A DNA stretch of 64,000 nucleotides. Origin: Azolla caroliniana. Taxonomy: Eukaryota > Polypodiophyta. Numbering within the stretch: the first letter of the stretch is position 1; the number at the start of each line of letters is the position of its first letter. Position numbers and translations under genes: made by a program. The stretch covers positions 434,001 through 498,000 of the forward strand of contig JBHGNT010000024.1 of the NCBI GenBank assembly GCA_043228905.1, read 5' to 3'. The notes beneath the pieces were generated by a model. The model had not been told where the DNA came from. It saw nothing but the letters and a program-made list of their open reading frames with translations, and made no database searches. Below, in pieces: positions 50,301 through 63,600 of this stretch.

Positions 50301-53217
50301 CATGACGAAAATAGCAAACTTGAGGAGGGAGTTGAGAAGAGCTAGTAGGTAAATTAAAATGTTCATACCGGGCTCGTGTGATATCGTATTTTTGTGTTCA
50401 ATCATGCAAATCGAAGCAAACAAGGCTAGCTATGATATGGAATTAAAAAATCAAGATTTTGAAACTCAGGTCGAGAGACATGACGAAAATAGCAAACTTG
50501 AGGAGGGAGTTGAGAGGAGCCCTTGAGTAAATTAAAATGTTCATACCTGGCTCGTGTGATATCGGATTCTTGTGTTCAAACATGCGAATCGAAGCTAACA
50601 ACGCTACCTATGATATGGAATTAAAAAATCAAGATTTTCAAACTCAGGTCGAGAGACATGACGAAAATAGCAAACTTGAGGAGGGAGTTGAGAGGAGCCC
50701 TTGAGTAAATTAAAATGTTCATACCTGGCTCGTGTGATATCGGATTTTTGTGTTCAACCATGCAAATCGAAGCTAGCAACGCTAGCTATGATATGGAATT
50801 AAAAAATCAGGATTTTGAAACTCAGGTCGAGAGACATGACGAAAATAGCAAACTTGAGGAGGGAGTTGAGAAGAGCTAGTAGGTAAATTAAAATGTTCAT
50901 ACCTGGCTCGTGTGATATCGGATTTTTGTGTTCAACCATGCAAATCGAAGCTAGCAACGCTAGCTATGATATGGAATTAAAAAATCAGGATTTTGAAACT
51001 CAGGTCGAGAGACATGACGAAAATAGCAAACTTGAGGAGGGAGTTGAGAAGAGCTAGTAGGTAAATTAAAATGTTCATACCTGGCTCGTGTGATATCGGA
51101 TTTTTGTGTTCAACCATGCAAATCGAAGCTAACAACGCTACCTATGATATGGAATTAAAAAAACAAGATTTTGAAACTCAGGTCGAGAGACATGACGAAA
51201 ATAGCAAACCTGAGGAGGGAGTTGAGAAGAGCTAGTAGGTAAATTAAAATGTTCATACCGGGCTCGTGTGATATCGGATTTTTGTGTTCAATCATGCAAA
51301 TCGAAGCTAGCAACGCTAGCTATGATATGGAATTAAAAAATCAAGATTTTGAAACTCAGGTCGAGAGACATGAGGAAAATAGCAAACTTGAGGAGGGAGT
51401 TGAGAAGAGCTAGTAGGTAAATGAAAATGTTCATACCTGGCTCGTGTGATATCGGATTTTTGTGTTCAATCATGCAAATCGAAGCAAACAACGCTAGCTA
51501 TGATATGGAATTAAAAAATCAAGATTTTGAAACTCAGGTCGAGAGACATGACGAAAATAGCAAACTTGAGGAGGGAGTTGAGAAGAGCTAGTAGGTAAAT
51601 TAAAATGTTCATACCGGGCTCGTGTGATATCGGATTTTTGTGTTCAATCATGCCAATCGAAGCAAACAACGCTAGCTATGATATGGAATTAAAAAATCAA
51701 GATTTTGAAACTCAGGTCGAGAGACATGACGAAAATAGCAAACTTGAGGAGGGAGTTGAGAAGAGCTAGTAGGTAAATTAAAATGTTCATACCTGGCTCG
51801 TGTGATATCGGATTTTTGTGTTCAATCATGCAAATCGAAGCAAACAACGCTAGCTATGATATGGAATTAAAAAATCAAGATTTTGAAACTCAGGTCGAGA
51901 GACATGACGAAAATAGCAAACTTGAGGAGGGAGTTGAGAAGAGCTAGTAGGTAAATTAAAATGTTCATACCTGGCTCGTGTGATATCGGATTTTTGTGTT
52001 CAATCATGCAAATCGAAGCAAACAACGCTAGCTATGATATGGAATTAAAAAATCAAGATTTTGAAACTCAGGTCGAGAGACATGACGAAAATAGCAAACT
52101 TGAGGAGGGAGTTGAGAGGAGCCCTTGAGTAAATTAAAATGTTCATACCTGGCTCGTGTGATATCGGATTTTTCTGTTCAACCATGCAAATCGAAGCTAG
52201 CAACGCTAGCTATGATATGGAATTAAAAAATCAGGATTTTGAAACTCAGGTCGAGAGACATGACGAAAATAGCAAACTTGAGGAGGGAGTTGAGAAGAGC
52301 TAGTAGGTAAATTAAAATGTTCATACCTGGCTCGTGTGATATCGGATTTTTGTGTTCAATCATGCAAATCGAATGTAACAACGCTAGCTATGATATGGAA
52401 TTAAAAAAACAAGATTTTGAAACTCAGGTCGAGAGACATGACGAAAATAGCAAACTTGAGGAGGGAGTTGAGAAGAGCTAGTAGGTAAATTAAAATGTTC
52501 ATACCGGGCTCGTGTGATATCGTATTTTTGTGTTCAATCATGCAAATCGAAGCAAACAAGGCTAGCTATGATATGGAATTAAAAAATCAAGATTTTGAAA
52601 CTCAGGTCGAGAGACATGACGAAAATAGCAAACTTGAGGAGGGAGTTGAGAGGAGCCCTTGAGTAAATTAAAATGTTCATACCTGGCTCGTGTGATATCG
52701 GATTCTTGTGTTCAAACATGCGAATCGAAGCTAACAACGCTACCTATGATATGGAATTAAAAAATCAAGATTTTCAAACTCAGGTCGAGAGACATGACGA
52801 AAATAGCAAACTTGAGGAGGGAGTTGAGAGGAGCCCTTGAGTAAATTAAAATGTTCATACCTGGCTCGTGTGATATCGGATTTTTGTGTTCAACCATGCA
52901 AATCGAAGCTAGCAACGCTAGCTATGATATGGAATTAAAAAATCAGGATTTTGAAACTCAGGTCGAGAGACATGACGAAAATAGCAAACTTGAGGAGGGA
53001 GTTGAGAAGAGCTAGTAGGTAAATTAAAATGTTCATACCTGGCTCGTGTGATATCGGATTTTTGTGTTCAACCATGCAAATCGAAGCTAGCAACGCTAGC
53101 TATGATATGGAATTAAAAAATCAGGATTTTGAAACTCAGGTCGAGAGACATGACGAAAATAGCAAACTTGAGGAGGGAGTTGAGAAGAGCTAGTAGGTAA
53201 ATTAAAATGTTCATACC
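47073..53217 (+). repeat. 33-monomer tandem duplication, unit 2
   Basis: Direct repeat of 41199-47343. It opens with a run of five CAACC/AATCAGG monomers where the start of unit 1 has four. It ends at 53218 where CATACCGGG replaces CATACCTGG. Confidence 0.92.
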
Positions 53218-54601
53218 GGGCTCGTGTGATATCGGATTTTTGTGTTCAATCATGCAAATCGAAGCTAGCAACGCTAGCTATGATATGGAATTAAAAAATC
53301 AAGATTTTGAAACTCAGGTCGAGAGACATGAGGAAAATAGCAAACTTGAGGAGGGAGTTGAGAAGAGCTAGTAGGTAAATGAAAATGTTCATACCTGGCT
53401 CGTGTGATATCGGATTTTTGTGTTCAATCATGCAAATCGAAGCAAACAACGCTAGCTATGATATGGAATTAAAAAATCAAGATTTTGAAACTCAGGTCGA
53501 GAGACATGACGAAAATAGCAAACTTGAGGAGGGAGTTGAGAAGAGCTAGTAGGTAAATTAAAATGTTCATACCGGGCTCGTGTGATATCGGATTTTTGTG
53601 TTCAATCATGCCAATCGAAGCAAACAACGCTAGCTATGATATGGAATTAAAAAATCAAGATTTTGAAACTCAGGTCGAGAGACATGACGAAAATAGCAAA
53701 CTTGAGGAGGGAGTTGAGAAGAGCTAGTAGGTAAATTAAAATGTTCATACCTGGCTCGTGTGATATCGGATTTTTGTGTTCAATCATGCAAATCGAAGCT
53801 AGCAACGCTAGCTATGATATGGAATTAAAAAATCAAGATTTTGAAACTCAGGTCGAGAGACATGAGGAAAATAGCAAACTTGAGGAGGGAGTTGAGAAGA
53901 GCTAGTAGGTAAATGAAAATGTTCATACCTGGCTCGTGTGATATCGGATTTTTGTGTTCAATCATGCAAATCGAAGCAAACAACGCTAGCTATGATATGG
54001 AATTAAAAAATCAAGATTTTGAAACTCAGGTCGAGAGACATGACGAAAATAGCAAACTTGAGGAGGGAGTTGAGAAGAGCTAGTAGGTAAATTAAAATGT
54101 TCATACCTGGCTCGTGTGATATCGGATTCTTGTGTTCAAACATGCGAATCGAAGCTAACAACGCTACCTATGATATGGAAATAAAAAATCAAGATTTTGA
54201 AACTCAGGTCGAGAGACATGACGAAAATAGCAAACTTGAGGAGGGAGTTGAGAGGAGCCCTTGAGTAAATTAAAATGTTCATACCTGGCTCGTGTGATAT
54301 AGGATTTTTGTGTTCAACCATGCAAATCGAAGCTAGCAACGCTAGCTATGATATGGAATTAAAAAATCAAGATTTTGAAACTCAGGTCGAGAGACATGAG
54401 GAAAATAGCAAACTTGAGGAGGGAGTTGAGAAGAGCTAGTAGGTAAATGAAAATGTTCATACCTGGCTCGTGTGATATCGGATTTTTGTGTTCAATCATG
54501 CAAATCGAAGCAAACAACGCTAGCTATGATATGGAATTAAAAAATCAAGATTTTGAAACTCAGGTCGAGAGACATGACGAAAATAGCAAACTTGAGGAGG
54601 G
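53218..54601 (+). repeat. Domain 2 segment between the 33-monomer and 26-kb joints
   Basis: About eight monomers. Palindrome/GAGGAAAAT monomers alternate with AGCAAAC monomers, then comes the GGAAATAAAA plus GATATAGGATT pair at 54130-54340. That last part resembles 37.2-37.9 kb at an offset of 94 monomers (16,732 bp). It abuts the start of the second 26-kb unit. Confidence 0.75.
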
Positions 54602-57600
54602 AGTTGAGAAGAGCTAGTAGGTAAATTAAAATGTTCATACCGGGCTCGTGTGATATCGGATTTTTGTGTTCAATCATGCCAATCGAAGCAAACAACGCTA
54701 GCTATGATATGGAATTAAAAAATCAAGATTTTGAAACTCAGGTCGAGAGACATGACGAAAATAGCAAACTTGAGGAGGGAGTTGAGAAGAGCTAGTAGGT
54801 AAATTAAAATGTTCATACCTGGCTCGTGTGATATCGGATTTTTGTGTTCAATCATGCAAATCGAAGCTAGCAACGCTAGCTATGATATGGAATTAAAAAA
54901 TCAAGATTTTGAAACTCAGGTCGAGAGACATGAGGAAAATAGCAAACTTGAGGAGGGAGTTGAGAAGAGCTAGTAGGTAAATGAAAATGTTCATACCTGG
55001 CTCGTGTGATATCGGATTTTTGTGTTCAATCATGCAAATCGAAGCAAACAACGCTAGCTATGATATGGAATTAAAAAATCAAGATTTTGAAACTCAGGTC
55101 GAGAGACATGACGAAAATAGCAAACTTGAGGAGGGAGTTGAGAAGAGCTAGTAGGTAAATTAAAATGTTCATACCTGGCTCGTGTGATATCGGATTTTTG
55201 TGTTCAATCATGCAAATCGAAGCAAACAACGCTAGCTATGATATGGAATTAAAAAAAGAAGATTTTGAAACTCAGGTCGAGAGACATGACGAAAATAGCA
55301 AACTTGAGGAGGGAGTTGAGAAGAGCTAGTAGGTAAATTAAAATGTTCATACCTGGCTCGTGTGATATCGGATTTTTGTGTTCAACCATGCAAATCGAAG
55401 CTAGCAACGCTAGCTATGATATGGAATTAAAAAATCAGGATTTTGAAACTCAGGTCGAGAGACATGACGAAAATAGCAAACTTGAGGAGGGAGTTGAGAA
55501 GAGCTAGTAGGTAAATTAAAATGTTCATACCTGGCTCGTGTGATATCGGATTTTTGTGTTCAACCATGCAAATCGAAGCTAGCAACGCTAGCTATGATAT
55601 GGAATTAAAAAATCAGGATTTTGAAACTCAGGTCGAGAGACATGACGAAAATAGCAAACTTGAGGAGGGAGTTGAGAAGAGCTAGTAGGTAAATTAAAAT
55701 GTTCATACCTGGCTCGTGTGATATCGGATTTTTGTGTTCAACCATGCAAATCGAAGCTAGCAACGCTAGCTATGATATGGAATTAAAAAATCAAGATTTT
55801 GAAACTCAGGTCGAGAGACATGACGAAAATAGCAAACTTGAGGAGGGAGTTGAGAAGAGCTAGTAGGTAAATTAAAATGTTCATACCTGGCTCGTGTGAT
55901 ATCGGATTTCTGTGTTCAATCATGCAAATCGAAGCTAACAACGCTACCTATGATATGGAATTAAAAAAACAAGATTTTGAAACTCAGGTCGAGAGACATG
56001 ACGAAAATAGCAAACCTGAGGAGGGAGTTGAGAAGAGCTAGTAGGTAAATTAAAATGTTCATACCGGGCTCGTGTGATATCGGATGTTTGTGTTCAATCA
56101 TGCAAATCGAAGCTAGCAACGCTAGCTATGATATGGAATTAAAAAATCAAGATTTTGAAACTCAGATCGAGAGACATGACGAAAATAGCAAACTTGAGGA
56201 CTGAGTTGAGAAGAGCTAGTAGGTAAATAAAAATGTTCATACCTAGCTCGTGTGATATCAGATTTTTGTGTTCAAACATGCGAATCGAAGCTAACAACGC
56301 TACCTATGATATGGAATTAAAAAATCAAGATTTTGAAACTCAGGTCGAGAGACATGACGAAAATAGCAAACTTGAGGAGGGAGTTGAGAAGAGCTAGTAG
56401 GTAAATTAAAATGTTCATACCGGGCTCGTGTGATATCGGATTTTTGTGTTCAATCATGCCAATCGAAGCAAACAACGCTAGCTATGATATGGAATTAAAA
56501 AATCAAGATTTTGAAACTCAGGTCGAGAGACATGACGAAAATAGCAAACTTGAGGAGGGAGTTGAGAAGAGCTAGTAGGTAAATTAAAATGTTCATACCT
56601 GGCTCGTGTGATATCGGATTTTTGTGTTCAAACATGCGAATCGAAGCTAACAACGCTACCTATGATATGGAATTAAAAAATCAAGATTTTGAAACTCAGG
56701 TCGAGAGACATGACGAAATTACCAAATTTGAGGAGTGAGTTGAGAGGCGCCCTTGAGTAAATTAAAATGTTCATACCTGCGGCTCGTGTGATATCGGAGT
56801 TTTGTTGTCAAACATGCGAATCGAAGCTAACAACGCTAGCTATGATATGGAATTAAAAAATCAAGAATTTGAAACTCAGGTCGAGAGACATGACGAAATT
56901 ACCAAATTTGAGGAGTGAGTTGAGAAGAGGTAGTAGGTAAATTAAAATGTTCATACCTGGCTCGTGTCATCTCGACCTGTGTTCAAACATGCGAATCGAA
57001 GCTAACAACGCTACCTATGATATGGAATTAAAAAATCAAGATTTTGAAACTCAGGTCGAGAGACATGACGAAAATAGCAAACTTGAGGAAGGAGTTGAGA
57101 GGAGCCCTTGAGTAAATTAAAATGTTCATACCTGGCTCGTGTGATATCGGATTTTTGTGTTAAAACATGCGAATCTAAGCTAACAACGCTAGCTATGATA
57201 TGGAATTAAAAAATCAAGATTTTGAAACTCAGGTCGAGAGACATGACGAAAATAGCAAACTTGAGGAGGGAGTTGAGAGGAGCCCTTGAGTAAATTAAAA
57301 TGTTCATACCTGGCTCGTGTGATATCGGATTCTTGTGTTCAAACATGCGATTCGAAGCTGGCGACACTACCTATGATATGGAATTAAAAAATCAAGATTT
57401 TGAAACTCAGGTCGAGAGACATGACGAAAATAGCAAACTTGAGGAGGTAGTTGAGAAGAGCTAGTAGGTAAATTAAAATGTTCATACCGGGCTCGTGTGA
57501 TATCGGATTTTTGTGTTCAATCATGCCAATCGAAGCAAACAACGCTAGCTATGATATGGAATTAAAAAATCAAGATTTTGAAACTCAGGTCGAGAGACAT

Positions 57601-60600
57601 GACGAAAATAGCAAACTTGAGGAGGGAGTTGAGAAGAGCTAGTAGGTAAATTAAAATGTTCATACCTGGCTCGTGTGATATCGGATTTTTGTGTTCAATC
57701 ATGCAAATCGAAGCTAGCAACGCTAGCTATGATATGGAATTAAAAAATCAAGATTTTGAAACTCAGGTCGAGAGACATGAGGAAAATAGCAAACTTGAGG
57801 AGGGAGTTGAGAAGAGCTAGTAGGTAAATGAAAATGTTCATACCTGGCTCGTGTGATATCGGATTTTTGTGTTCAATCATGCAAATCGAAGCAAACAACG
57901 CTAGCTATGATATGGAATTAAAAAATCAAGATTTTGAAACTCAGGTCGAGAGACATGACGAAAATAGCAAACTTGAGGAGGGAGTTGAGAAGAGCTAGTA
58001 GGTAAATTAAAATGTTCATACCTGGCTCGTGTGATATCGGATTTTTGTGTTCAATCATGCAAATCGAAGCAAACAACGCTAGCTATGATATGGAATTAAA
58101 AAAAGAAGATTTTGAAACTCAGGTCGAGAGACATGACGAAAATAGCAAACTTGAGGAGGGAGTTGAGAAGAGCTAGTAGGTAAATTAAAATGTTCATACC
58201 TGGCTCGTGTGATATCGGATTTTTGTGTTCAACCATGCAAATCGAAGCTAGCAACGCTAGCTATGATATGGAATTAAAAAATCAGGATTTTGAAACTCAG
58301 GTCGAGAGACATGACGAAAATAGCAAACTTGAGGAGGGAGTTGAGAAGAGCTAGTAGGTAAATTAAAATGTTCATACCTGGCTCGTGTGATATCGGATTT
58401 TTGTGTTCAACCATGCAAATCGAAGCTAGCAACGCTAGCTATGATATGGAATTAAAAAATCAGGATTTTGAAACTCAGGTCGAGAGACATGACGAAAATA
58501 GCAAACTTGAGGAGGGAGTTGAGAAGAGCTAGTAGGTAAATTAAAATGTTCATACCTGGCTCGTGTGATATCGGATTTTTGTGTTCAACCATGCAAATCG
58601 AAGCTAGCAACGCTAGCTATGATATGGAATTAAAAAATCAAGATTTTGAAACTCAGGTCGAGAGACATGACGAAAATAGCAAACTTGAGGAGGGAGTTGA
58701 GAAGAGCTAGTAGGTAAATTAAAATGTTCATACCTGGCTCGTGTGATATCGGATTTCTGTGTTCAATCATGCAAATCGAAGCTAACAACGCTACCTATGA
58801 TATGGAATTAAAAAAACAAGATTTTGAAACTCAGGTCGAGAGACATGACGAAAATAGCAAACCTGAGGAGGGAGTTGAGAAGAGCTAGTAGGTAAATTAA
58901 AATGTTCATACCGGGCTCGTGTGATATCGGATGTTTGTGTTCAATCATGCAAATCGAAGCTAGCAACGCTAGCTATGATATGGAATTAAAAAATCAAGAT
59001 TTTGAAACTCAGATCGAGAGACATGACGAAAATAGCAAACTTGAGGACTGAGTTGAGAAGAGCTAGTAGGTAAATAAAAATGTTCATACCTAGCTCGTGT
59101 GATATCAGATTTTTGTGTTCAAACATGCGAATCGAAGCTAACAACGCTACCTATGATATGGAATTAAAAAATCAAGATTTTGAAACTCAGGTCGAGAGAC
59201 ATGACGAAAATAGCAAACTTGAGGAGGGAGTTGAGAAGAGCTAGTAGGTAAATTAAAATGTTCATACCGGGCTCGTGTGATATCGGATTTTTGTGTTCAA
59301 TCATGCCAATCGAAGCAAACAACGCTAGCTATGATATGGAATTAAAAAATCAAGATTTTGAAACTCAGGTCGAGAGACATGACGAAAATAGCAAACTTGA
59401 GGAGGGAGTTGAGAAGAGCTAGTAGGTAAATTAAAATGTTCATACCTGGCTCGTGTGATATCGGATTTTTGTGTTCAATCATGCAAATCGAAGCAAACAA
59501 CGCTAGCTATGATATGGAATTAAAAAATCAAGATTTTGAAACTCAGGTCGAGAGACATGACGAAAATAGCAAACTTGAGGAGGGAGTTGAGAAGAGCTAG
59601 TAGGTAAATTAAAATGTTCATACCTGGCTCGTGTGATATCGGATTTTTGTGTTCAATCATGCAAATCGAAGCAAACAACGCTAGCTATGATATGGAATTA
59701 AAAAATCAAGATTTTGAAACTCAGGTCGAGAGACATGACGAAAATAGCAAACTTGAGGAGGGAGTTGAGAGGAGCCCTTGAGTAAATTAAAATGTTCATA
59801 CCTGGCTCGTGTGATATCGGATTTTTCTGTTCAACCATGCAAATCGAAGCTAGCAACGCTAGCTATGATATGGAATTAAAAAATCAGGATTTTGAAACTC
59901 AGGTCGAGAGACATGACGAAAATAGCAAACTTGAGGAGGGAGTTGAGAAGAGCTAGTAGGTAAATTAAAATGTTCATACCTGGCTCGTGTGATATCGGAT
60001 TTTTGTGTTCAATCATGCAAATCGAAGCTAACAACGCTAGCTATGATATGGAATTAAAAAAACAAGATTTTGAAACTCAGGTCGAGAGACATGACGAAAA
60101 TAGCAAACTTGAGGAGGGAGTTGAGAAGAGCTAGTAGGTAAATTAAAATGTTCATACCGGGCTCGTGTGATATCGTATTTTTGTGTTCAATCATGCAAAT
60201 CGAAGCAAACAACGCTAGCTATGATATGGAATTAAAAAATCAAGATTTTGAAACTCAGGTCGAGAGACATGACGAAAATAGCAAACTTGAGAAGGGAGTT
60301 GAGAGGAGCCCTTGAGTAAATTAAAATGTTCATACCTGGCTCGTGTGATATCGGATTCTTGTGTTCAAACATGCGAATCGAAGCTAACAACGCTACCTAT
60401 GATATGGAATTAAAAAATCAAGATTTTCAAACTCAGGTCGAGAGACATGACGAAAATAGCAAACTTGAGGAGGGAGTTGAGAGGAGCCCTTGAGTAAATT
60501 AAAATGTTCATACCTGGCTCGTGTGATATCGGATTTTTGTGTTCAACCATGCAAATCGAAGCTAGCAACGCTAGCTATGATATGGAATTAAAAAATCAAG

Positions 60601-63600
60601 ATTTTGAAACTCAGGTCGAGAGACATGACGAAAATAGCAAACTTGAGGAGGGAGTTGAGAGGAGCCCTTGAGTAAATTAAAATGTTCATACCTGGCTCGT
60701 GTGATATCGGATTTTTGTGTTCAAACATGCGAATCGAAGCTGGCGACGCTACCTATGATATGGAATTAAAAAATCAAGATTTTGAAACTCAGGTCGAGAG
60801 ACATGACGAAAATAGCAAACTTGAGGAGGGAGTTGAGAAGAGCTAGTAGGTAAATGAAAATGTTCATACCTGGCTCGTGTGATATCGGATTTCTGTGTTC
60901 AATCATGCAAATCGAAGCTAACAACGCTACCTATGATATGGAATTAAAAAAACAAGATTTTGAAACTCAGGTCGAGAGACATGACGAAAATAGCAAACTT
61001 GAGGAGGGAGTTGAGAGGAGCCCTTGAGTAAATTAAAATGTTCATACCTGGCTCGTGTGATATCGGATTCTTGTGTTCAAACATGCGAATCGAAGCTAAC
61101 AACGCTACCTATGATATAGAATTAAAAAATCAAGATTTTGAAACTCAGGTCGAGAGACATGACGAAAATAGCAAACTTGAGGAGGGAGTTGAGAGGAGCC
61201 CTTGAGTAAATTAAAATGTTCATACCTGGCTCGTGTGATATCGGATTTTTGTGTTCAAACATGTGAATCGAAGCTAGCGACGCTACCTATGATATGGAAT
61301 TAAAAAATCAAGATTTTGAAACTCAGGTCGAGAGACATGACGAAATTACCAAATTTGAGGAGTGAGTTGAGAAGAGGTAGTAGGTAAATTAAAATGTTCA
61401 TACCTGGCTCGTGTCATATCGGATTTTTGTGTTAAAACATGCGAATCGAAGCTAACAACGCTAGCTATGATATGGAATTAAAAAATCAAGATTTTGAAAC
61501 TCAGGTCGAGAGACATGACGAAAATAGCAAACTTGAGGAGGGAGTTGAGAGGAGCCCTTGACAAAATTAAAATGTTCATACCTGGCTCGTGTGATATCGG
61601 ATTCTTGTGTTCAAACATGCGATTCGAAGCTGGCGACACTACCTATGATATGGAATTAAAAAATCAAGATTTTGAAACTCAGGTCGAGAGACATGACGAA
61701 AATAGCAAACTTGAGGAGGTAGTTGAGAAGAGCTAGTAGGTAAATTAAAATGTTCATACCTGGCTCGTGTGATATCGGATTCTTGTGTTCAAACATGCGA
61801 ATCGAAGCTAACAACGCTACCTATGATATGGAAATAAAAAATCAAGATTTTGAAACTCAGGTCGAGAGACATGACGAAAATAGCAAACTTGAGGAGGGAG
61901 TTGAGAGGAGCCCTTGAGTAAATTAAAATGTTCATACCTGGCTCGTGTGATATAGGATTTTTGTGTTCAACCATGCAAATCGAAGCTAGCAACGCTAGCT
62001 ATGATATGGAATTAAAAAATCAAGATTTTGAAACTCAGGTCGAGAGACATGAGGAAAATAGCAAACTTGAGGAGGGAGTTGAGAAGAGCTAGTAGGTAAA
62101 TGAAAATGTTCATACCTGGCTCGTGTGATATCGGATTTTTGTGTTCAATCATGCAAATCGAAGCAAACAACGCTAGCTATGATATGGAATTAAAAAATCA
62201 AGATTTTGAAACTCAGGTCGAGAGACATGACGAAAATAGCAAACTTGAGGAGGGAGTTGAGAAGAGCTAGTAGGTAAATTAAAATGTTCATACCCGGCTC
62301 GTGTGATATCGGATTTTTGTGTTCAATCATGCAAATCGAAGCAAACAACGCTAGCTATGATATGGAATTAAAAAAAGAAGATTTTGAAACTCAGGTCGAG
62401 AGACATGACGAAAATAGCAAACTTGAGGAGGGAGTTGAGAAGAGCTAGTAGGTAAATTAAAATGTTCATACCTGGCTCGTGTGATATCGGATTTTTGTGT
62501 TCAACCATGCAAATCGAAGCTAGCAACGCTAGCTATGATATGGAATTAAAAAATCAGGATTTTGAAACTCAGGTCGAGAGACATGACGAAAATAGCAAAC
62601 TTGAGGAGGGAGTTGAGAAGAGCTAGTAGGTAAATTAAAATGTTCATACCTGGCTCGTGTGATATCGGATTTTTGTGTTCAACCATGCAAATCGAAGCTA
62701 GCAACGCTAGCTATGATATGGAATTAAAAAATCAGGATTTTGAAACTCAGGTCGAGAGACATGACGAAAATAGCAAACTTGAGGAGGGAGTTGAGAAGAG
62801 CTAGTAGGTAAATTAAAATGTTCATACCTGGCTCGTGTGATATCGGATTTTTGTGTTCAACCATGCAAATCGAAGCTAGCAACGCTAGCTATGATATAGA
62901 ATTAAAAAATCAAGATTTTGAAACTCAGGTCCAGAGACATGACGAAAATAGCAAACTTGAGGAGGGAGTTGAGAAGAGCTAGTAGGTAAATGAAAATGTT
63001 CATACCTGGCTCGTGTGATATCGGATTTCTGTGTTCAATCATGCAAATCGAAGCTAACAACGCTAGCTATGATATGGAATTAAAAAAACAAGATTTTGAA
63101 ACTCAGGTCGAGAGACATGACGAAAATAGCAAACCTGAGGAGGGAGTTGAGAAGAGCTAGTAGGTAAATTAAAATGTTCATACCGGGCTTGTGTGATATC
63201 GGATTTTTGTGTTCAATCATGCAAATCGAAGCTAGCAACGCTAGCTATGATATGGAATTAAAAAATCAAGATTTTGAAACTCAGGTCGAGAGACATGACG
63301 AAAATAGCAAACTTGAGGAGGGAGTTGAGAAGAGCTAGTAGGTAAATTAAAATGTTCATACCGGGCTCGTGTGATATCGGATTTTTGTGTTCAATCATGC
63401 AAATCGAAGCAAACAACGCTAGCTATGATATGGAATTAAAAAATCAAGATTTTGAAACTCAGGTCGAGAGACATGACGAAAATAGCAAACTTGAGGAGGG
63501 AGTTGAGAAGAGCTAGTAGGTAAATTAAAATGTTCATACCTGGCTCGTGTGATATCGGATTCTTGTGTTCAAACATGCGAATCGAAGCTAACAACGCTAC

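Larger units (their letters stand above)
28437..54601 (+). repeat. 147-monomer (26,165-bp) unit, first copy
   Basis: Its left part, 28437-37835, matches 54602-64000 at a constant offset of 26,165 bp (147 x 178 less 1). The last difference on the left is T at 28436 (GGAGGTAG) against G at 54601. Matching private markers include CATGTGAATCG (about 35098 and 61263), TTGACAAAATT (35396 and 61560), GGAAATAAAA (about 35665 and 61830), TACCCGGCTC (36126 and 62291), GGTCCAGAG (36764 and 62929) and GGGCTTGTG (37020 and 63185). The remainder (37836-54601) has no counterpart inside the window because the second copy runs off the end. Confidence 0.92.
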
